Shown here: positions 59,066-64,000 of the stretch, in pieces | Layout of the letters: each line of letters begins with the position of its first letter | How positions within the stretch are numbered: position 1 is the stretch's first letter | Source: Zymobacter palmae | GTDB taxonomy: Bacteria; Pseudomonadota; Gammaproteobacteria; Pseudomonadales; Halomonadaceae | NCBI RefSeq assembly: GCF_003610015.1 | Contig: NZ_AP018933.1 | Coordinates: 2,886,035 to 2,950,034 of the forward strand | DNA length: 64,000 nt | Reading direction: 5' to 3' | Made by a program: the position numbers and the translations under genes | Notes under the pieces: generated by a model | Told to the model about the DNA's origin: nothing | Seen by the model: only the letters and a program-made list of their open reading frames with translations | Database searches by the model: none

Positions 59066-60442
59066 ATGGCTGCCTTCGACAACTTGTCCAACGACACCAT
59101 CACCGCACTGGCAACAGCTCCGGGACGCGGCGGCGTCGGCATCGTACGCGTCTCTGGGCCTCGTGCAGGCGAGATCGCGGAAAAGATGCTGGGGTTCTAT
59201 CCCCGCCCCCGCCACGCCCATCACACGCCGTTTCTGAGCGATGACGGGCAAGTGCTGGATGAAGGCATCGCGCTGTACTTCCCCGGCCCTAATTCGTTCA
59301 CAGGCGAAGACGTGTTCGAACTGCAAGGCCACGGCGGTCCGGTCATCATGGACTGGTTGATTGAATGCACCCTGCGCCTTGGCGCACGGCTCGCCAATCC
59401 CGGCGAGTTCTCCGAACGCGCCTTCCTCAACGACAAACTCGATCTGGCCCAGGCCGAAGCCATCAGCGACCTGATCGAAGCCAGCTCGCGCGCAGCGGCC
59501 AGCAATGCGATGCGCTCACTGCAAGGCGAGTTCTCAAAGCGCGTGACCGCGCTGGTACAGGAACTGATCGGCCTGCGCACTTATGTCGAAGCCGCGATCG
59601 ACTTCCCCGAAGAAGAAGTCGACTTTCTGGCTGATGGCGAAGTGGCGGCCCAGCTAGCTGCCGTACAGGCCAACCTCACCAACGTGAAGGCCTCCGCCGC
59701 ACAGGGCGCCCTGATGCGCGATGGCATGAGCGTTGTCATCGCGGGTCGCCCCAACGCGGGTAAATCAAGCCTGCTGAACGTACTGACCGAACGCGACAGC
59801 GCCATCGTCACCGATATCGCCGGCACCACCCGCGACGTACTGCGCGAGCACATCCACCTTGATGGCATGCCGCTGCACGTGATCGACACCGCAGGACTGC
59901 GCGACACCCCCGATGCCGTCGAACAGATCGGCGTTCAGCGCGCATGGAGTGAAATCGAAAAGGCCGACCGCGTGCTGCTGATGGTCGACGCCCGCGATAC
60001 TGCCGAGCTTGAGCCGATGAAAATCTGGCCCGAGTTTGTCTCGCGCCTGCCCGACCCCAGCCGCTTGACGCTAGTGCGCAACAAGGTCGACCTGACCAGC
60101 GAAGGCACGGATGCTGATTTATCCACAACCCCTCCGGTGATTCGTATTTCCGCCGCCACGCAAGCCGGTGTGGATAACTTGAAGCAGCACCTCAAAGACG
60201 TGATGGGACTGGACAGCACCGCCGAAGGACTGTTCTCCGCCCGCCGTCGCCATCTGGACGCACTCGCACGCGCCGAGGAAGCTCTGGAGAACGGCGCAGC
60301 GCAGCTGCATGGCGCGATGGCAGGCGAACTGCTGGCAGAAGATTTACGCGCGGCACAGCAGGCACTGGGCGAGATCACGGGCGAGTTCACCGCCGATGAT
60401 TTGCTGGGCGAGATATTTGGAAGCTTCTGCATTGGAAAGTAA
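59066..60442 (+). CDS. mnmE: tRNA modification GTPase MnmE
   Basis: The ATG at 59066 gives 458 residues beginning [19 protein letters not shown]. The G domain shows [25 protein letters not shown] and NKVD, and the protein ends in the conserved FCIGK that helps bind the formyl-THF substrate. With MnmG it modifies the wobble uridine of several tRNAs. mnmG (gidA), often nearby, is not found after it; a LysR gene converges instead. Confidence 0.97.
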   Translation: MAAFDNLSNDTITALATAPGRGGVGIVRVSGPRAGEIAEKMLGFYPRPRHAHHTPFLSDDGQVLDEGIALYFPGPNSFTGEDVFELQGHGGPVIMDWLIECTLRLGARLANPGEFSERAFLNDKLDLAQAEAISDLIEASSRAAASNAMRSLQGEFSKRVTALVQELIGLRTYVEAAIDFPEEEVDFLADGEVAAQLAAVQANLTNVKASAAQGALMRDGMSVVIAGRPNAGKSSLLNVLTERDSAIVTDIAGTTRDVLREHIHLDGMPLHVIDTAGLRDTPDAVEQIGVQRAWSEIEKADRVLLMVDARDTAELEPMKIWPEFVSRLPDPSRLTLVRNKVDLTSEGTDADLSTTPPVIRISAATQAGVDNLKQHLKDVMGLDSTAEGLFSARRRHLDALARAEEALENGAAQLHGAMAGELLAEDLRAAQQALGEITGEFTADDLLGEIFGSFCIGK

Positions 60443-60484
60443 ATGCTTTGATGGCGCCTCAAACCATATGCAATACAGGGGGCG

Positions 60485-61381
60485 TCATATCTTCAATGCA
60501 TTGATGACCAAGGAAAAGGCCGCCGAAGGCTGTCGGCGGCTAGGGTAGTACAAGTGATAGCCGGGGAACGGCGGGCACCAGTCTTCGAGCATCTTCACCA
60601 ATTTGTCCTGTTCGATATAGGGTGAGAATTCTTCTTCGGGCAGAAAAGCGATTCCCAACCCACTGACCGCAGCAGCCACGATATGCGTCGAAGTATTGAA
60701 GATAAGCTGTCCATCCACGTGAATATTTAGCTTCTTGCCTTCCTTTTCAAACTCCCACGCATATAATTTTTCATATGTCGGCATTCTTATATTAATGCAG
60801 TTATGATGAACAAGATCGCGTGGTGTTATAGGTACAGAATGCTGGCGAATATAATCAGGTGAAGCAACGGCAGCCATTCGCTGTTCCGCGCCGATAGGTA
60901 TGGCAATCATATCTTTCTCAACGGTTTCATTAAATCTCACACCCGCATCGAAACGGTCAGCAACAATATCCCGCAATCCATAGTTTATATCGAACTCAAT
61001 TTTTATATCAGGGTATTGCTTAAGTACCGGCGCCAGTTTAGGCAGTAATAAATCCTGTAGTACAAAGTCGCCACATGTAATGCGCACAGTACCCGCGGGA
61101 CGCTCGCGCAGCTCTGCCAGTTCGTCCAGCTTGTTCGATACCGTTTCTAGCGGATCAAGTACGGATTCGAAGAGTATCTGCCCCGCTGACGTCAGCGAGA
61201 CACTGCGCGTGTTACGCGTCAACAGCCTGATCTTAAGGCGCTCTTCTAACCCTGCGATCGCCTGACTGACAGCCGACGGTGAAACCCCCAGCCGAGCAGC
61301 CGCTCGCGTGAAGTTGCCTTCTCTGGCCACGGATATGAAAACCCAGAGGTCATTCAGGTTATGTCTGGTCATCAACTTCAT
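60485..61381 (-). CDS. LysR-family transcriptional regulator
   Basis: The 298-residue protein has an N-terminal winged helix-turn-helix (DLWVFISVAREGNFTRAAAR and LGVSPSAVSQAIAGLEERL, about 9-50) and a substrate-binding domain from about 90. It is divergent from a zinc alcohol dehydrogenase with an AT-rich 186-base spacer, the typical LysR layout. The likely target is the dehydrogenase-hydrolase pair; the inducer is unknown. Confidence 0.9.
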   Translation of the reverse strand: MKLMTRHNLNDLWVFISVAREGNFTRAAARLGVSPSAVSQAIAGLEERLKIRLLTRNTRSVSLTSAGQILFESVLDPLETVSNKLDELAELRERPAGTVRITCGDFVLQDLLLPKLAPVLKQYPDIKIEFDINYGLRDIVADRFDAGVRFNETVEKDMIAIPIGAEQRMAAVASPDYIRQHSVPITPRDLVHHNCINIRMPTYEKLYAWEFEKEGKKLNIHVDGQLIFNTSTHIVAAAVSGLGIAFLPEEEFSPYIEQDKLVKMLEDWCPPFPGYHLYYPSRRQPSAAFSLVINALKI

Positions 61382-61567
61382 TTTCCTTGGATTGATTAGT
61401 ACAACTTACAACTGAATTAAGATGTCTCTTTTTATAAACTCTGCTAGGCTGATTAATATCAGCATTAAATATTCATATTCATTCTTATCCATTGCAATAA
61501 TCTAGCATATTTAACACTCATATTTAAAAGTTCTAGTGGAATTATTTCAGCGTATGGGAGCAATATC

Positions 61568-62620
61568 ATGCATATAAATGCTTATGGCGCTTATGCCGGT
61601 GACAAACCGCTTGAGCCGCTTAAAATCACCCGTCGCACGCCTGGTAAAGACGATGTACAGATAGACATCGCATACTGCGGTGTCTGCCATTCGGACCTGC
61701 ATCAGGTACGCGCAGAATGGGCTGGCACACATTTCCCTTGTGTTCCGGGCCATGAAATCGTTGGCCGTATCTCCGCACTGGGCGCGAGCGTCTCTGGCTT
61801 CAAGGTAGGCGATCTGGTCGGTGTCGGCTGCATTGTCGACAGCTGTCGGCACTGCGAAGAGTGCGATGACGGGCTGGAAAACTACTGCGACGGCATGATC
61901 GGCACCTACAACTTCCCGACACAGGACGAGCCAGGCTGGACGCTGGGGGGCTACTCCCAAACGATCGTCGTTCATGAACACTATGTGCTGCGCATCAACC
62001 ACGCCGAGGAACATCTGGCTGCTGTTGCACCGCTGCTGTGTGCTGGCATCACGACCTATTCACCACTGCGCCACTGGCAGGCAGGCCCGGGCAAGAAGGT
62101 CGGCATTGTCGGTATTGGTGGTCTTGGCCATATGGGCATCAAATTGGCCCATGCGATGGGTGCGCACGTCGTAGCGTTCACTACCTCCGATACCAAGCGT
62201 GAGGCAGCACGTGCGCTGGGAGCCGATGAGGTCGTAGTCTCGCGTAACGCTGAGGAAATGCAGGCGCACGCCAAGAGCTTTGATCTGATCGTGAACACCG
62301 TAGCGGCTCCTCATGATCTAGACGCGTTCGTAACGCTGCTCAAACGCGATGGCACAATGACGCTGGTCGGCGCGCCGTCCTCTCCTCATCCGTCACCGTC
62401 CGTCATGAACCTCATCGGCAAGCGCCGCGCCATTGCAGGCTCGATGATCGGCGGCATCCCCGAAACACAAGAGATGCTGGATTTCTGTGCGCAGCACAAC
62501 ATCGTTGCCGACATCGAGCTGATCCGTGCAGAGGATATCAATGACGCGTATGAGCGCATGCTCAAGGGCGACGTCAAATATCGCTTCGTGATCGACAACG
62601 CTAGCCTAGCTACTCCGTAA
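61568..62620 (+). CDS. Zinc-dependent alcohol dehydrogenase, YahK-like
   Basis: The 350-residue medium-chain dehydrogenase has the catalytic zinc region CGVCHSDLH (Cys40) and GHEIVG (His62), a structural zinc site of four cysteines (Cys93, Cys96, Cys99, Cys107), and the NADP-type Rossmann motif GIGGLGHMG. It resembles E. coli YahK, an aldehyde reductase of broad range. It is divergent from a LysR regulator and followed after 56 bases by an exported alpha/beta hydrolase. Confidence 0.93.
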   Translation: MHINAYGAYAGDKPLEPLKITRRTPGKDDVQIDIAYCGVCHSDLHQVRAEWAGTHFPCVPGHEIVGRISALGASVSGFKVGDLVGVGCIVDSCRHCEECDDGLENYCDGMIGTYNFPTQDEPGWTLGGYSQTIVVHEHYVLRINHAEEHLAAVAPLLCAGITTYSPLRHWQAGPGKKVGIVGIGGLGHMGIKLAHAMGAHVVAFTTSDTKREAARALGADEVVVSRNAEEMQAHAKSFDLIVNTVAAPHDLDAFVTLLKRDGTMTLVGAPSSPHPSPSVMNLIGKRRAIAGSMIGGIPETQEMLDFCAQHNIVADIELIRAEDINDAYERMLKGDVKYRFVIDNASLATP

Positions 62621-62676
62621 CAGATTAGGTGAAGGTAGCAGTCTTATCTCCTCACCCCTATACAGAGCATCGCCCT

Positions 62677-63711
62677 ATGAAAAGATTGTTCTTACTGCTT
62701 GGCATTTTTATCGGGACATTTCACTCACTCTTTGCGGAGGCGGCAGACATGTCGAATGGAGCAGATAATTTCTACAAAAGCGATAAGGTCACAGTGGAAA
62801 AAGTGACCTTCCAGAACCAGTACCATATGAAGGTCACTGGCAATCTCATCCGTCCCAAGGCGCTGAACAAGAACGCCAAGGCACCGGCCATCGTCATCGG
62901 CCATCCTATGGGCGCCGTCAAGGAGCAAAGCTCGACGCTCTATGCCACCAAACTGGCAGAACAGGGTTTCGTCACGCTCGCCATTGATCTGTCGTTCTGG
63001 GGTGAAAGCGAAGGCCAGCCGCGCAACGCTGTGCTTCCAGATATGTACGCTGAAGACTTCAGTGCTGCCGTGGACTACCTCGGCACCCGCAATTTCGTGG
63101 ATCGGAACCACATCGGTGCTTTGGGTATCTGTGGCAGCGGCAGTTTCGTCATCAGTGCTGCTAAGATCGATCCACGTATGAAAGCAATCGCGACAGTCAG
63201 CATGTATGACATGGGAGCGGCCAACCGCAACGGGCTGCGCCACGGCCAGACACTTGAGCAGCGCAAGCAGGCTATCGCCGCCGCTGCCGAACAACGCTAT
63301 GTCGAGTTCACTGGCGGCAAGACGGCCTACACCGGTGGCACAGTGCACGAGCTGACTGCGGACACGCCGGCGATCCAGCGCGAGTTCTATGATTTCTATC
63401 GCACGCCGCGCGGTGAGTTTACGCCGAAGGGGTCTTCTCCAGCGCTGACGACCCACCCGACGTTGACCAGTAATGCCAAGTTCATGAACTTCTATCCGTT
63501 CAACGATATCGAGACGATTTCGCCACGACCGATGCTGTTCATTACAGGCGCTGAAGCCCACTCACGCGAATTCAGCGAAGACGCTTATCAGCGTGCAGGC
63601 GAACCCAAAGAGCTGGTGGTTGTTCCCGGAGCAGGCCATGTCGACCTCTACGATCGCACGGACCTGATTCCCTTCGACAAACTGACTCAGTTCTTCAAAA
63701 AGAACCTGTAA
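62677..63711 (+). CDS. Exported alpha/beta hydrolase with a Cys nucleophile
   Basis: I prefer the ATG at 62677, which yields a signal peptide (KRLFLLLGIFIGTFHSLFA) and 344 residues. The fold is the YcjY/dienelactone hydrolase-like type: IVIGHPMGAVKEQ, DLSFWGESEG, and the nucleophile elbow ALGICGSGSFV with Cys152 where most have Ser. The acid and His of the triad are probably in ITGAEAHSRE and GAGHVDLYD. Cys-nucleophile hydrolases of this class act on dienelactones. Substrate unknown. It is downstream of the ADH and likely in the same operon. Confidence 0.88.
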   Translation: MKRLFLLLGIFIGTFHSLFAEAADMSNGADNFYKSDKVTVEKVTFQNQYHMKVTGNLIRPKALNKNAKAPAIVIGHPMGAVKEQSSTLYATKLAEQGFVTLAIDLSFWGESEGQPRNAVLPDMYAEDFSAAVDYLGTRNFVDRNHIGALGICGSGSFVISAAKIDPRMKAIATVSMYDMGAANRNGLRHGQTLEQRKQAIAAAAEQRYVEFTGGKTAYTGGTVHELTADTPAIQREFYDFYRTPRGEFTPKGSSPALTTHPTLTSNAKFMNFYPFNDIETISPRPMLFITGAEAHSREFSEDAYQRAGEPKELVVVPGAGHVDLYDRTDLIPFDKLTQFFKKNL

Positions 63712-63753
63712 TACCTTCTCTAAACATTACTACCATATCGATTTACCCCTGTG

Positions 63754-63790
63754 CCGAGCTCTAGGTCTGTCAGCCCTGAGCTCGGATTTT
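63754..63790 (+). terminator. Terminator after the alpha/beta hydrolase
   Basis: Eight-base arms CCGAGCTC/GAGCTCGG and a run of T after the stem form a good rho-independent terminator. Confidence 0.85.
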
Positions 63791-63884
63791 TTCCTGCAAA
63801 GACTGAAAAGAGGCATGCAGCCTTGAACTAGCACTGCATTCCCTCAACTCCGCATTACTCATCCAGATGTTCGAGATCCGCTAA

Positions 63885-64000
63885 ATGACGAATTCTTCTT
63901 CATCACGTCAGCATTCATGGAGCGCTGTATTTGGCATGACGCTATGCGCCTTTGCGTTGATCGCATCGGAATTCATGCCTGTCAGCCTGCTGACGCCCAT
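63885..64000 (+). CDS. MFS exporter, partial at window edge
   Basis: The first 38 codons read TNSSSSRQHSWSAVFGMTLC and then AFALIASEFMPVSLLTP, the N-terminus of an MFS drug/nucleoside efflux protein (NepI/SotB-like). The gene runs past the window end, so family and substrate are provisional. Confidence 0.7.
   Translation, partial: MTNSSSSRQHSWSAVFGMTLCAFALIASEFMPVSLLTP

Overview
The window is a stretch of bacterial chromosome, roughly 55-58% GC outside a few AT-rich patches. It comes from a gammaproteobacterium, by inference a member of the Halomonadaceae. The basis is the rRNA operon with tRNA-Ile/tRNA-Ala spacer, the rpmH-rnpA-yidC-mnmE block, the mutY-yggX and asmA-mutY pairings, a monofunctional hisB followed by hisHAF, and protein-level similarity to gamma families (YjaG, YaeR, YdjM, KgtP). 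No species call can be made from sequence reading alone.

Region 1 (1-11,200) is accessory DNA. It ends on the right with a tyrosine integrase next to the 3' end of a tRNA-Thr gene. Its core is a P2-like early module: an S24-type repressor, a divergent operator, a Cro-like protein, small DNA-binding proteins, an Ogr/Delta zinc finger, two micro-membrane proteins, a GPA-type HUH replication protein, a DksA/TraR-like finger, a DUF4224-like protein and the integrase. Beside the repressor is an S24-like paralogue that lacks both catalytic residues and sits behind an excellent LexA box. Left of it, AT-rich cargo includes a Tae4/Tai4-type T6SS amidase effector and immunity pair. No capsid, tail or terminase genes are visible.

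Region 2 (11,200-28,300) is core chromosome: tRNA-Phe/Gln/Thr, yggX, mutY, asmA, hisBHAF, yjaG, an alkyltransferase-like gene, radA, an NlpE-like lipoprotein, hisC, a VOC-family gene, an acyl-CoA synthetase and kgtP. It ends in a decayed stretch holding what looks like the 3' end of a malic enzyme gene. Region 3 (28,290-33,850) is a complete rRNA operon on the minus strand (16S, tRNA-Ile, tRNA-Ala, 23S, 5S) with promoter, two boxA elements and terminator.

Region 4 (34,000-49,700) holds ydjM with a LexA-like box, a YrdA-type carbonic anhydrase, a sodium-dependent symporter, prlC, metF, an orphan phage-tailspike-like gene, an M23 peptidase and a four-gene nrdA-nrdB-flavodoxin-thioredoxin operon behind tandem NrdR boxes. 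A periplasmic nucleosidase-like gene follows. Region 5 (49,750-64,000) holds an amino acid permease, metK divergent from tkt, then pgk, rpmH, rnpA, yidC and mnmE. It finishes with a LysR regulator divergent from an alcohol dehydrogenase and an exported alpha/beta hydrolase, and the start of an MFS exporter. The tkt-pgk-rpmH order, without epd/gap, fba, dnaA or yidD, marks lineage rearrangements.
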